This document shows, one piece after another, positions 40,431 through 48,737 of a stretch of DNA of 64,000 nt. The stretch covers positions 124,001 through 188,000 of the forward strand of contig NZ_JMCL01000059.1 of assembly GCF_000690905.1 (NCBI RefSeq), read 5' to 3'. Below the pieces are notes generated by a model, which did no database searches, was not told the origin of the DNA, and saw nothing but the letters and a program-made list of their open reading frames with translations. The DNA is from Pseudomonas sp. Ant30-3 (GTDB lineage: Bacteria; Pseudomonadota; Gammaproteobacteria; Pseudomonadales; Pseudomonadaceae). Both the position numbers and the translations under genes were made by a program. Each line of letters opens with the position of its first letter. Within the stretch, counting starts at the first letter, position 1.

Positions 40431-40575
40431 GATAGTTCCTTAATAAGTCGGGTTTGGCCTCCACGTATCCCAATGACCAACCAGCAGCATCAGCTGAAGG
40501 CACCCAGGTCATCGTGTCGACACGTGTGTGGATTTAAGCCTTCCGAGGTATCCCCGGAAAGCGGCGCATTTTATA
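40431..40575 (-). promoter_or_regulatory. rpsB promoter and long 5' leader
   Basis: On the minus strand a TATAAA -10 (40575-40570) would start transcription near 40562, giving a leader of about 130 nt. The leader holds two hairpins: TTTCCGGGG..CCTCGGAAGG near its 5' end and the palindrome CGTGTCGACACG around 40515. A leader upstream of rpsB that binds S2 and represses translation is known in gammaproteobacteria, so autoregulation is likely but not shown here. Confidence 0.45.
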
Positions 40576-40712
40576 TCACAGGGCTGTAAAAAACGGAACC
40601 CGGATTCTCGATTCCCGATGCGCGTGTTCGCAGGCGCCCTTGGAATCGCTCAAGAATGCGCCTATCTATAAGAAGAAGCGACGTACAGAGGCTCAGATTT
40701 GCCCTTGTCGTC

Positions 40713-40721
40713 TGTTAGAAT
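40713..40721 (+). promoter_or_regulatory. candidate extended -10 promoter of map
   Basis: TGTTAGAAT (TG extension plus TAGAAT) lies 83 bp before map, identical to the candidate element before fdxA. There is no good -35 at standard spacing. The rest of the 374-bp rpsB/map gap between about 40576 and 40712 shows no further gene or clear element. Confidence 0.4.
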
Positions 40722-40803
40722 CGCGTTTTTCCGGGCGGCGAGGATCAATCGCATTTTGCCCGCTTCGTTTTAGCAAGCGCCCTCGAGCGCAGAGAGAGCC
40801 TGT

Positions 40804-41586
40804 ATGACCGTCACCCTCAAAACCCCGGAGGACATCGCAAAAATGCGTGTCGCCGGCAAACTGGCCGCCGATGTGCTGGAAATGATTGCCGAACATGTCA
40901 AACCCGGTGTCACCACCGAAGAACTGGACCGCATCTGCCATGACTACATTGTCAACAAGCAGAAAGCCATCCCTGCCCCGCTCAACTACAAGGGCTACCC
41001 GAAGTCGATCTGCACCTCGATCAATCACGTGGTTTGCCACGGCATTCCCAACGAGAAGCCGTTGAAAGATGGCGACACGCTGAACATTGATGTCACCGTA
41101 ATCAAAGACGGTTACCACGGCGACACCAGCCGCATGTTCCACGTCGGTACGGTTCCGGTCTGGGCCGAGCGCTTGTCGCAGGTCACACAGGAATGCATGT
41201 ACAAGGCGATCGAACTGGTCAAACCCGGCTGCCGCTTGGGCGATATCGGTGAAGTGATCCAGAAACACGCGGAAAAGAACGGCTTTTCGGTGGTCCGCGA
41301 ATTCTGCGGCCACGGCATCGGCAAGGTGTTTCACGAAGAACCGCAGATCCTGCACTACGGCCGCGCGGGCACCGGCATGGAACTGCAAGCCGGCATGACC
41401 TTCACCATCGAGCCGATGATCAACCAGGGCAAGGCCGACACCAAGGTATTGGGCGACGGCTGGACCGCGATTACCAAGGACCGCAAACTGTCGGCACAGT
41501 GGGAACACACCCTGCTGGTCACCGAAACCGGTTACGAGATCTTCACTTTGCGGGCCGACGACACCATTGCGCGCCTCTCGGCCTGA
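40804..41586 (+). CDS. map: Methionine aminopeptidase, type I
   Basis: Removes the initiator methionine from nascent proteins. The 260-residue protein has the five metal ligands in their usual contexts: [22 protein letters not shown] (two Asp), [15 protein letters not shown] (His), TFTIEPMI (Glu) and [14 protein letters not shown] (Glu). It is divergent from rpsB, the common arrangement in gammaproteobacteria, and lies 44 bp before glnD. Confidence 0.98.
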   Translation: MTVTLKTPEDIAKMRVAGKLAADVLEMIAEHVKPGVTTEELDRICHDYIVNKQKAIPAPLNYKGYPKSICTSINHVVCHGIPNEKPLKDGDTLNIDVTVIKDGYHGDTSRMFHVGTVPVWAERLSQVTQECMYKAIELVKPGCRLGDIGEVIQKHAEKNGFSVVREFCGHGIGKVFHEEPQILHYGRAGTGMELQAGMTFTIEPMINQGKADTKVLGDGWTAITKDRKLSAQWEHTLLVTETGYEIFTLRADDTIARLSA

Positions 41587-41630
41587 TACAGTTTCACTGC
41601 TCCCAGCCTTATAGACAGGAAAGCCAATCA

Positions 41631-44333
41631 ATGCCGCAGGTGGATCCCGAACTCTTCGACCGTGGCCAGTTTCAGGCTGAACTGGCCCTGAAGGCCAGCC
41701 CGATCGCGGCTTTCAAGAAAGCGATCCGCCAGGCCCGCGAGGTTCTCGATGAGCGCTTTCGCAGCGGCCGGGACATTCGCCGGCTGATCGAGGATCGCGC
41801 CTGGTTCGTCGACAACATCCTGCAAAAGGCCTGGGAGCAGTTCGATTGGAGCGAGGACGCCGACATCGCGCTGGTCGCGGTCGGTGGCTACGGTCGCGGC
41901 GAGTTGCACCCTTACTCCGATATTGACTTGCTGATCCTGCTGGACAGCGCCGACCACGAGATTTTTCGTGACTCTATCGAGCGTTTTCTGACGCTGTTGT
42001 GGGACATCGGCCTGGAAGTCGGTCAGAGCGTTCGCTCGGTGGACGAATGTGCGATTGAAGCCCGCGCCGACCTGACGGTGATCACCAACCTGATGGAAAG
42101 CCGCACCATTGCCGGGCCCGAGCGTTTGCGCCAGCGCATGCTGGATGTCACCAGTACCGCGCAGATGTGGCCGAGCAAGGAATTCTTTCTGGCCAAACGC
42201 GCCGAGCAGAAGGCCCGTCACCACAAGTACAACGACACTGAATACAACCTGGAACCCAACGTCAAAGGCTCGCCCGGCGGCCTGCGGGATATTCAGACGA
42301 TTCTGTGGGTGGCACGTCGCCAATACGGCACCCTGAACTTGCGCGCACTGGCTGGCGAAGGTTTTCTGGTCGAGAGCGAAAACGCCCTGCTGGCCTCGTC
42401 CCAGGAATTCCTGTGGAAGGTGCGTTACGCCCTGCACATGCTCGCCGGTCGCTCCGAAGACCGTTTGCTGTTCGATCATCAGCGCTCCATTGCCGGGCTG
42501 CTCGGATTCGAAGGCGACGACGCGAAGCAAGCCATCGAAAACTTCATGCAACAGTATTACCGGGTAGTGATGAGCATTGCCCAGCTCAGCGACCTGATCA
42601 TCCAGCACTTTGAAGAAGTGATCCTCGCACCGGAGGACGAAGCGCCGCCAACGCCGATCAACTCGCGTTTCCAGCTGCATGACGGCTACATCGAGGCGCG
42701 CAACGACAACGTGTTCCGCCGCACGCCGTTCGCCATGCTCGAGATCTTCGTGCTGATGGCCCAGCAGCCGGAGATCAAAGGCGTGCGCGCTGACACCATT
42801 CGCCTGCTGCGGGAAAATCGTCATCTGATCGACGACGACTTCCGCAACGACATTCGCAACACCAGCCTGTTCATCGAACTGTTCAAATGCAAGATCGGCA
42901 TCCACCGCAATCTGCGCCGGATGAACCGTTACGGCATCCTCGGGCGTTATCTGCCGGAGTTCGGTTTTATCGTCGGACAGATGCAGCATGACCTGTTCCA
43001 CATTTATACCGTCGATGCGCACACGCTGAATCTGATCAAACATTTGCGTAAGTTGCAGTACACCCAGGTGTCGGAGAAATTCCCGCTGGCCAGCAAGCTC
43101 ATGGCCAAGCTGCCAAAACCGGAGCTGATTTACCTCGCCGGGCTTTATCACGACATCGGCAAGGGCCGGCACGGTGATCACTCGGAAATCGGCGCGGTGG
43201 ACGCAGAAGCTTTTTGCCAGCGCCATCAGTTGCCGGTGTGGGACAGCCGCCTGATTGTCTGGCTGGTGCAAAACCATCTGGTGATGTCGACCACCGCACA
43301 GCGCAAGGACTTGTCCGACCCACAAGTGATTCACGATTTTGCGCAGATCGTCGGCGACGAAACTCACCTGGATTATCTGTACGTGCTGACCGTCGCCGAT
43401 ATCAATGCGACCAACCCGACACTGTGGAACTCCTGGCGTGCGAGCCTGTTGCGCCAGCTGTATACCGAGACCAAGCGAGCCTTGCGCCGCGGTCTGGAAA
43501 ACCCCGTGGATCGGGAAATGCAGATCCGTCAGACGCAGAGCGCCGCGCTGGACATTCTGGTGCGCGGCGGCACGGATCCAGACGACGTCGAACAGTTGTG
43601 GTCGCAACTGGGCGATGACTATTTCCTGCGCCACACGGCCGGCGATGTCGCCTGGCATACCGACGCCATCCTGCAGCAGCCGGCCGATGGCGGCCCGCTG
43701 GTGCTGATCAAGGAAACCACTCAGCGCGAATTCGAGGGCGGCACGCAGATCTTCATCTATGCGCCGGACCAGCACGACTTCTTCGCGGTGACGGTGGCCG
43801 CCATGGATCAGCTCAACCTGAACATTCACGACGCGCGCGTCATCACCTCGAGCAGCCAGTTCACCCTCGACACCTATATCGTGCTCGACACGGACGGCGA
43901 CTCGATCGGCGACAATCCGACGCGAGTCAAACAGATCCGCGAAGGGCTGACCGAGGCCCTGCGCAACCCGGACGATTACCCGACGATCATCCAGCGTCGA
44001 GTGCCGCGTCAGCTCAAGCATTTCGCGTTTGCGCCGCAGGTGACCATTCACAACGACGCCCAACGCCCGGTGACCGTGCTGGAACTCAGCGCGCCGGATC
44101 GCCCGGGCCTGCTCGCGCGGATCGGGACGATTTTCCTCGAGTTCGACCTGTCACTGCAAAATGCCAAGATCGCCACGCTGGGCGAGCGCGTGGAAGACGT
44201 GTTCTTCATCACCGACGCCAACAATCAGCAGCTGTCCGACCCATTGCTGTGCAGCCGTTTGCAGGATGCGATCGTTGAACAGCTGACGGTCAACCAAGAG
44301 TCCGAAATCAATTTGTCGCGGATCAGTATTTGA
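41631..44333 (+). CDS. glnD: GlnD, PII uridylyltransferase / uridylyl-removing enzyme
   Basis: The glutamine sensor of nitrogen control: it uridylylates PII at low glutamine and de-uridylylates it at high glutamine. The 900-residue protein has the nucleotidyltransferase motif [19 protein letters not shown] near residue 84, an HD hydrolase domain with [15 protein letters not shown] near residue 505, and two C-terminal ACT domains (the second around [17 protein letters not shown]) that bind glutamine. The start ATG at 41631 ([12 protein letters not shown]) has GGAAAG upstream; longer in-frame readings overlap map. Confidence 0.97.
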   Translation: MPQVDPELFDRGQFQAELALKASPIAAFKKAIRQAREVLDERFRSGRDIRRLIEDRAWFVDNILQKAWEQFDWSEDADIALVAVGGYGRGELHPYSDIDLLILLDSADHEIFRDSIERFLTLLWDIGLEVGQSVRSVDECAIEARADLTVITNLMESRTIAGPERLRQRMLDVTSTAQMWPSKEFFLAKRAEQKARHHKYNDTEYNLEPNVKGSPGGLRDIQTILWVARRQYGTLNLRALAGEGFLVESENALLASSQEFLWKVRYALHMLAGRSEDRLLFDHQRSIAGLLGFEGDDAKQAIENFMQQYYRVVMSIAQLSDLIIQHFEEVILAPEDEAPPTPINSRFQLHDGYIEARNDNVFRRTPFAMLEIFVLMAQQPEIKGVRADTIRLLRENRHLIDDDFRNDIRNTSLFIELFKCKIGIHRNLRRMNRYGILGRYLPEFGFIVGQMQHDLFHIYTVDAHTLNLIKHLRKLQYTQVSEKFPLASKLMAKLPKPELIYLAGLYHDIGKGRHGDHSEIGAVDAEAFCQRHQLPVWDSRLIVWLVQNHLVMSTTAQRKDLSDPQVIHDFAQIVGDETHLDYLYVLTVADINATNPTLWNSWRASLLRQLYTETKRALRRGLENPVDREMQIRQTQSAALDILVRGGTDPDDVEQLWSQLGDDYFLRHTAGDVAWHTDAILQQPADGGPLVLIKETTQREFEGGTQIFIYAPDQHDFFAVTVAAMDQLNLNIHDARVITSSSQFTLDTYIVLDTDGDSIGDNPTRVKQIREGLTEALRNPDDYPTIIQRRVPRQLKHFAFAPQVTIHNDAQRPVTVLELSAPDRPGLLARIGTIFLEFDLSLQNAKIATLGERVEDVFFITDANNQQLSDPLLCSRLQDAIVEQLTVNQESEINLSRISI

Positions 44334-44352
44334 ACCTGTGAAGACTCGCATT

Positions 44353-44441
44353 CTGTAGGAGCCGGCTTGCTGGCGAACGCTTCCCCCCGGTGCATCTGAC
44401 ACACCGCAGCGATTCCATCGCCAGCAAGCCGGCTCCTACAG
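44353..44441. repeat. REPIN (GGAGCCGGCTTGCTGGCGA type)
   Basis: Inward arms CTGTAGGAGCCGGCTTGCTG and its reverse complement enclose about 40 bp between glnD and dapC. The core belongs to the same subtype as the REPIN at 16834. Confidence 0.88.
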
Positions 44442-44467
44442 GATCTCCACTCCGAACGAGATTAACG

Positions 44468-45667
44468 ATGAACAACGCTTTAAACCAGTTGCAGCCCTAC
44501 CCGTTCGAGAAGCTCCGCGCCCTGCTCGGCAGTGTCACGCCTAACCCGGACAAGCGCCCGATCGCGCTGTCCATCGGCGAGCCCAAGCATCGTTCGCCAA
44601 GCTTCGTCGCTGAAGCGTTGGCGAACAATCTGGATCAGATGGCCGTCTACCCGACCACACTCGGCGTTCCGGCTTTGCGTGAAGCTATCGCTGCGTGGTG
44701 CGAACGTCGCTTCGATGTCCCAACCGGCTGGCTCGATCCGGCGCGCAATGTGCTGCCGGTCAACGGCACACGTGAGGCGCTGTTCGCCTTCACTCAAACC
44801 GTGGTCAACCGTGGCGACGACGCGCTGGTGGTCAGCCCGAATCCGTTCTACCAGATCTACGAAGGTGCCGCGTTCCTGGCCGGGGCCAAGCCGCACTACC
44901 TGCCGTGCCTGGATGAAAACGGCTTCAACCCGGATTTCGACGCCGTTTCACCAGACATCTGGAAACGTTGCCAGATCCTGTTCCTGTGCTCGCCCGGCAA
45001 CCCGACAGGCGCGCTGATTCCGGTCGACACACTGAAAAAACTCATCGCGCTGGCTGACGAATATGACTTCGTGATCGCCGCCGACGAATGCTATAGCGAG
45101 CTGTACTTCGACGAACAAACGCCGCCGCCGGGCCTGCTCAGCGCCTGCGTGGAACTGGGTCGCAAGGACTTCAAGCGTTGCGTGGTGTTTCACAGCCTGT
45201 CCAAGCGCTCCAACCTGCCGGGCCTGCGCTCAGGCTTTGTTGCAGGCGATGCCGACATTCTCAAAGGCTTCCTGCTCTACCGCACATATCACGGCTGTGC
45301 GATGCCGGTGCAGACACAGCTGGCCAGCGTGGCCGCGTGGAATGACGAAGTACACGTGCGCGCCAATCGCGACCTGTATCGCGAAAAATACGATGCCGTG
45401 CTGGAAATTCTCAGCCCGGTGATGGACGTGCAGCGACCGGACGGCGGGTTCTATCTGTGGCCGAATGTAAATGGCGATGACGAAGCGTTCTGCCGTGATC
45501 TGTTTGTTGAAGAACACGTGACCGTGGTGCCGGGGTCTTATCTGTCCCGTGACGTCGACGGCTTTAATCCCGGTGCCGGCCGCGTGCGCCTGGCGTTGGT
45601 TGCACCATTGGCGGAATGTGTGGAAGCTGCCGGACGTATTCGCGCGTTTATTACCCGCAAGCACTAA
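44468..45667 (+). CDS. dapC: DapC, N-succinyldiaminopimelate aminotransferase
   Basis: A PLP-dependent class I/II aminotransferase that makes N-succinyl-LL-diaminopimelate for lysine and peptidoglycan synthesis. The 399-residue protein has the PLP lysine at about residue 246 in HSLSKRSNLPGLRSGF, the motif FLCSPGNPTGALIP and the N-terminal LSIGEPKHRSPSF. Its location near dapD, and the order glnD-dapC, are as in P. aeruginosa. The start ATG at 44468 follows a REPIN; longer frames run through the repeat. Confidence 0.95.
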   Translation: MNNALNQLQPYPFEKLRALLGSVTPNPDKRPIALSIGEPKHRSPSFVAEALANNLDQMAVYPTTLGVPALREAIAAWCERRFDVPTGWLDPARNVLPVNGTREALFAFTQTVVNRGDDALVVSPNPFYQIYEGAAFLAGAKPHYLPCLDENGFNPDFDAVSPDIWKRCQILFLCSPGNPTGALIPVDTLKKLIALADEYDFVIAADECYSELYFDEQTPPPGLLSACVELGRKDFKRCVVFHSLSKRSNLPGLRSGFVAGDADILKGFLLYRTYHGCAMPVQTQLASVAAWNDEVHVRANRDLYREKYDAVLEILSPVMDVQRPDGGFYLWPNVNGDDEAFCRDLFVEEHVTVVPGSYLSRDVDGFNPGAGRVRLALVAPLAECVEAAGRIRAFITRKH

Positions 45668-45678
45668 ATCCAGAAAAC

Positions 45679-45699
45679 CGTGCCAGTCTATCTGGCACG
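45679..45699. terminator. hairpin after dapC
   Basis: The 8-bp stem CGTGCCAG / CTGGCACG with a 5-base loop lies 11 bp after the dapC stop. There is no T run, so termination is uncertain. Confidence 0.4.
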
Positions 45700-45733
45700 A
45701 CTACTTGTATAGTCCGATTCTGACTCAACACAA

Positions 45734-45892
45734 CTAACCCTGCTCTGGAATAAGGCACAAAAGTTGATACGAAGCCATGGACTTGTCGAGCCCAACACTT
45801 GCCGACTCTAACAAGACCAGCAACACATCCCGAAAGTTTTCCGCTTTACTAAAATGCCCACCAACAATAAATTCTACTTCCACAGAAAACAT
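45734..45892 (-). CDS. candidate small protein, 52 residues, divergent from the metallopeptidase unit
   Basis: An unrecognised ORF starting MFSVEVEFIVGGHFSKAENF and ending LLCLIPEQG. AGGG lies five bases before the ATG at 45892. An in-frame ATG at 45925 would add 11 residues. The sequence alternates like a beta strand at the start (MFSVEVEFIV), then has a helix-like middle (NFRDVLLVLLESASVGL) and a final hydrophobic strand, unlike a random reading. Its codons use many T- and A-ending triplets, unlike the GC-rich core genes around it. It begins 32 bp from the divergent 37-codon ORF. No family is recognised and chance remains possible. Confidence 0.4.
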   Translation of the reverse strand: MFSVEVEFIVGGHFSKAENFRDVLLVLLESASVGLDKSMASYQLLCLIPEQG

Positions 45893-45923
45893 CCACACCC
45901 TAATAAAACTAGGAAGTTGAATC

Positions 45924-46037
45924 ATGAATTTCACCGTAACTTTGTATATAACTACGCCCGATGAATTTGAAGCTCGCTGCAACGTTGCAACTACAGCGCA
46001 CACCTCCGCTCGGATTTTCCCAGGAGTTGCACCGTAA
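45924..46037 (+). CDS. candidate small protein, 37 residues, coupled to metallopeptidase
   Basis: A short ORF, MNFTVTLYITTPDEFEARCN and on, ending IFPGVAP. AGGAAG lies seven bases before its ATG, a good ribosome binding site. Its TAA stop at 46035-46037 overlaps the ATG of the downstream metallopeptidase by one base (TAATG), and the metallopeptidase has no strong ribosome binding site of its own, so translation of the protease probably depends on this ORF. It could be a leader peptide or a small partner or inhibitor. No family is recognised. Confidence 0.5.
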   Translation: MNFTVTLYITTPDEFEARCNVATTAHTSARIFPGVAP

Positions 46038-46687
46038 TGTGGGCCAAAAAAAATCCTTCCAAACTCTGGACTCCCGGGCAAACGCTTCGTATCGCCTTTC
46101 TCAATGGCACCCCGGAATTCAAGGCCGCGACTATCTCTGCAGCCAACAATTGGCTGCCGCACATTAATTTGAAATTCGAATTCGTCGAAGGTGAAGAAGG
46201 CGACATTCGCATACTTGGCAAGGTAGGAACGTTCTCATCAAACGTCGGCACAGATGCGCTGTTAACTACAGACGAGCCGACAATGGTGCTATGGCCACAC
46301 TCTCCCATTCACGCGCGTTATTTTGCAGCCAATGTAATACATGAATTCGGCCATATGCTCGGGGCAGAGCATGAGCAAACCAACCCTACAGCAAATATCC
46401 CTTGGAACAAGCCAGCCATTTATGCGCAACACGGAATAACTGATGACCCTGAAGAAGACGACTACCAAGCCAGTGTAACGCGAGAAAGATTGCACCAAGA
46501 GTATCTGGATCGCGCAGACCCCGACGCAAGCATATATTCAGAGTACGACCGAAAGTCGATCATGCATTACGTCGTACACCAATCCTGGACCGAAGGCGAC
46601 TTCCAGATTTTCCATAACCTTAATCTTAGTGAAAAAGACAAGGCCTTCATGGCGAAGGCATACCCCTACCCGGTAGAAAACGAATAA
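46037..46687 (+). CDS. astacin-like (M12-type) zinc metallopeptidase, small
   Basis: A 216-residue metzincin. The zinc motif HEFGHMLGAEHEQ at residues 102-114 has the three His ligands (102, 106, 112), the catalytic Glu103 and the Glu after the third His that marks astacins. The Met-turn KSIMHY follows at 173-178, with the Tyr found in astacins. There is no signal peptide, no pro-region and no C-terminal domain, so it is close to a bare catalytic domain and should stay in the cytoplasm unless exported some other way. Its codon use is AT-richer than the flanking dap genes, and it sits in a stretch that looks variable between dapC and yffB. The substrate is unknown. Confidence 0.85.
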   Translation: MWAKKNPSKLWTPGQTLRIAFLNGTPEFKAATISAANNWLPHINLKFEFVEGEEGDIRILGKVGTFSSNVGTDALLTTDEPTMVLWPHSPIHARYFAANVIHEFGHMLGAEHEQTNPTANIPWNKPAIYAQHGITDDPEEDDYQASVTRERLHQEYLDRADPDASIYSEYDRKSIMHYVVHQSWTEGDFQIFHNLNLSEKDKAFMAKAYPYPVENE

Positions 46688-46703
46688 TCCTCTGGAGTAG
46701 TTA

Positions 46704-46929
46704 TCAGACTTGCCAAGGTTCATTTTTCGTTTTGATCAAGTTGCCCACTACTTTCCGCAGCACGTCATCACCGATCGGGTGATGACGTTCAAACGGCATA
46801 GCTTCGAACGTCGCGCCCTCTAGTAGCTCTCCGAACTAGTAGCTCTCCGAACACCCGTTGCCAGACTTCGATCAACTCGTTGAACACCCCCGACTGATAT
46901 CGAGTCTCGAAAATGATCCGCACCTTGAG
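46704..46929 (-). pseudogene. relic of an unidentified gene, broken by a 16-bp tandem duplication
   Basis: On the minus strand, removing one copy of a 16-bp tandem repeat joins two frames into a continuous 69-residue C-terminal-looking fragment that reads KVRIIFETRYQSGVFNEL, then EVWQRVFGELLEGATF, then FERHHPIGDDVLRKVVGNL, ending NEPWQV and TGA at 46706-46704. With the duplication present the frame shifts and stops. A TAA lies directly before the fragment, so the 5' part is already lost. The protein character is clear, but I do not recognise the family. The 234 bases from 46930 to 47163 hold nothing I can identify beyond the yffB upstream region. Confidence 0.6.
46821..46852. repeat. 16-bp perfect tandem duplication
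   Basis: TAGTAGCTCTCCGAAC occurs twice in direct succession (46821-46836 and 46837-46852). Sixteen bases is not a multiple of three, so it shifts the frame of the relic it lies in. Confidence 0.95.
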
Positions 46930-47163
46930 TTAGCCGCCAGCCACATCGGCCCGCGTGCTTGACGCGCGGCTTTCCAGACAATTGACAGCATTGAAGTGCA
47001 ATATTTGACACTTACACTGCGAGCGGGACGTGTGCTAAATGCCGCATGCAACATGCGGATCGCCATGAGCAACGGACAAATCCGACCACGACCGACGCGA
47101 AACCGTCCGGTCATGGCATAATCCTTCACCTTTTTTTTCAGCACCTGCAGAGGGGGCAATTCC

Positions 47164-47526
47164 TTGACCGTTTCAAGCAAAACGTTGCTCCTTTTCGGCA
47201 TCAAAGCTTGCGACACCATGAAAAAGGCGCGCACCTGGCTCGATGAACACGCTGTCAGCTATGACTTTCATGATTACAAAACGGCCGGAATCGACCGTCA
47301 ACACTTGATCCAATGGTGCAACGAGCACGGCTGGCAAGTGGTGTTGAACCGTGCAGGCACGACCTTTCGCAAGCTCGAAGACGAACGCAAAGCCGATCTC
47401 GACCAGTCGAAAGCCATCGAGTTGATGCTCGCCCAACCCTCGATGATCAAGCGCCCGGTGCTTGATCTCGGTGACCGAACCCTGATTGGCTTCAAGCCAG
47501 ATATCTACGCGGCCGCCCTCAAGTAA
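47164..47526 (+). CDS. yffB: ArsC/Spx-family reductase (YffB type)
   Basis: A 120-residue thioredoxin-fold protein of the ArsC family with the single redox Cys in GIKACDTMKKARTWLDEH and the family end RPVLDLGDRTLIGFKPDIYAAAL. YffB-type members bind glutathione; the physiological substrate is not known. The start is inferred as TTG at 47164 with GAGGGGG eight bases upstream; the first ATG (47218) would remove the active-site strand. It lies 31 bp before dapD, the arrangement seen in other pseudomonads. Confidence 0.88.
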   Translation: MTVSSKTLLLFGIKACDTMKKARTWLDEHAVSYDFHDYKTAGIDRQHLIQWCNEHGWQVVLNRAGTTFRKLEDERKADLDQSKAIELMLAQPSMIKRPVLDLGDRTLIGFKPDIYAAALK

Positions 47527-47557
47527 GCAGCCCGTTCAATTTGTTAGAGGTATTCAC

Positions 47558-48592
47558 ATGTCCACTACCCTGTTCAGCCTGGCCTTTGGTGTCGGCACGC
47601 AAAACCGTCAAGGCGCATGGCTGGAAGTGTTTTACGCGCAGCCACTGCTCAATCCGTCGGCCGAATTGGTTGCGGCCGTAGCGCCTGTTCTGGGTTACAG
47701 CGAAGGCAACCAGGCCATCACGTTCACCACCACCCAGGCCTCGCAAATGGCTGACGCGCTGAAAGGCGTCGACTCCGTTCAGGCCGCGCTGCTGACCCGT
47801 CTGGCCGAAAGCCACAAGCCGCTGGTCGCGACTTTGCTGGCTGATGACGCGCAATTGTCGTCGACCCCAGAGGCTTACCTCAAACTGCACCTGCTGTCCC
47901 ATCGTCTGGTCAAGCCGCACGGCCTGAACCTCGCCGGGATTTTCCCTTTGCTGCCGAACGTCGCCTGGACCAGCCAGGGTGCGATAGACCTGGCCGAGGT
48001 CGCCGAGCGTCAACTGGAAGCTCGTCTGCGTGGCGATCTGCTGGAAGTGTTCTCGGTCGACAAATTCCCGAAAATGACCGACTACGTGGTCCCGGCCGGC
48101 GTGCGTATCGCCGATGCTGCCCGTCTGCGCCTGGGCGCTTACGTGGGTGAAGGCACCACCGTGATGCACGAAGGTTTCGTCAACTTCAACGCCGGCACCG
48201 AAGGCCCTGGCATGATCGAAGGCCGTGTGTCTGCGGGCGTGTTCGTCGGCAAGGGTTCGGACCTGGGCGGCGGCTGCTCGACCATGGGCACCCTGTCGGG
48301 CGGCGGCAACATTGTGATCAAGGTCGGCGAAGGCTGCCTGATCGGTGCCAACGCGGGTATCGGCATCCCATTGGGCGACCGCAACACCGTCGAGTCGGGC
48401 CTGTACGTCACCGCCGGCACCAAAGTCGCGCTGCTGGACGAAAACAATGCGCTGGTCAAAGTGGTCAAGGCTCGTGAGCTGGCCGGTCAGCCGGACCTGC
48501 TGTTCCGTCGCAATTCGGAGACCGGTGCGGTGGAATGCAAAACCCACAAATCGGCTATCGAACTGAACGAAGCGCTGCACGCTCACAACTAA
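47558..48592 (+). CDS. dapD: DapD, tetrahydrodipicolinate N-succinyltransferase
   Basis: Succinylates tetrahydrodipicolinate in the lysine and diaminopimelate pathway. The 344-residue protein is the longer Pseudomonas form with an N-terminal helical domain, a left-handed beta helix of hexapeptide repeats (GAYVGEGTTVMHEGFVNFNAGTEG and on) and a short C-terminal tail. The start ATG at 47558 (MSTTLFSLAFGVGTQN) is preceded by AGAGG. The product feeds DapC and then DapE, both in this window. Confidence 0.96.
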   Translation: MSTTLFSLAFGVGTQNRQGAWLEVFYAQPLLNPSAELVAAVAPVLGYSEGNQAITFTTTQASQMADALKGVDSVQAALLTRLAESHKPLVATLLADDAQLSSTPEAYLKLHLLSHRLVKPHGLNLAGIFPLLPNVAWTSQGAIDLAEVAERQLEARLRGDLLEVFSVDKFPKMTDYVVPAGVRIADAARLRLGAYVGEGTTVMHEGFVNFNAGTEGPGMIEGRVSAGVFVGKGSDLGGGCSTMGTLSGGGNIVIKVGEGCLIGANAGIGIPLGDRNTVESGLYVTAGTKVALLDENNALVKVVKARELAGQPDLLFRRNSETGAVECKTHKSAIELNEALHAHN

Positions 48593-48621
48593 GCACAGCA
48601 TCACAACCGATCACCTGACCC

Positions 48622-48697
48622 GTGTAGGAGCGAAGCTTGCTCGCGATGGGGCCCTTGAGGCCACCAAAAGCTTCGCGAGCAAGCTTTGCTCCTACAA
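48622..48697. repeat. REPIN (GAGCGAAGCTTGCTCGCGA type)
   Basis: Inward arms GTAGGAGCGAAGCTTGCTCG and CGAGCAAGCTTTGCTCCTAC enclose a short loop between dapD and csdA. The core resembles the left arm of the tandem array at 60534. Confidence 0.85.
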
Positions 48698-48737
48698 GGT
48701 TTGGCATACCTGCCCATGTTCACCAGGGCCGCATTCC

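Noticed and set aside
41628..44063. An 811-codon minus-strand open frame antisense to glnD
   Set aside because: It is a shadow of GlnD codon bias; it has no ribosome binding site, and its translation looks random and Gln/Val/His-rich.
46820..47234. Two minus-strand open frames (63 and 120 codons) in the gap before yffB
   Set aside because: They are in other frames than the relic, have no ribosome binding site, and one runs antisense into yffB. The relic frame explains the protein-like signal better.
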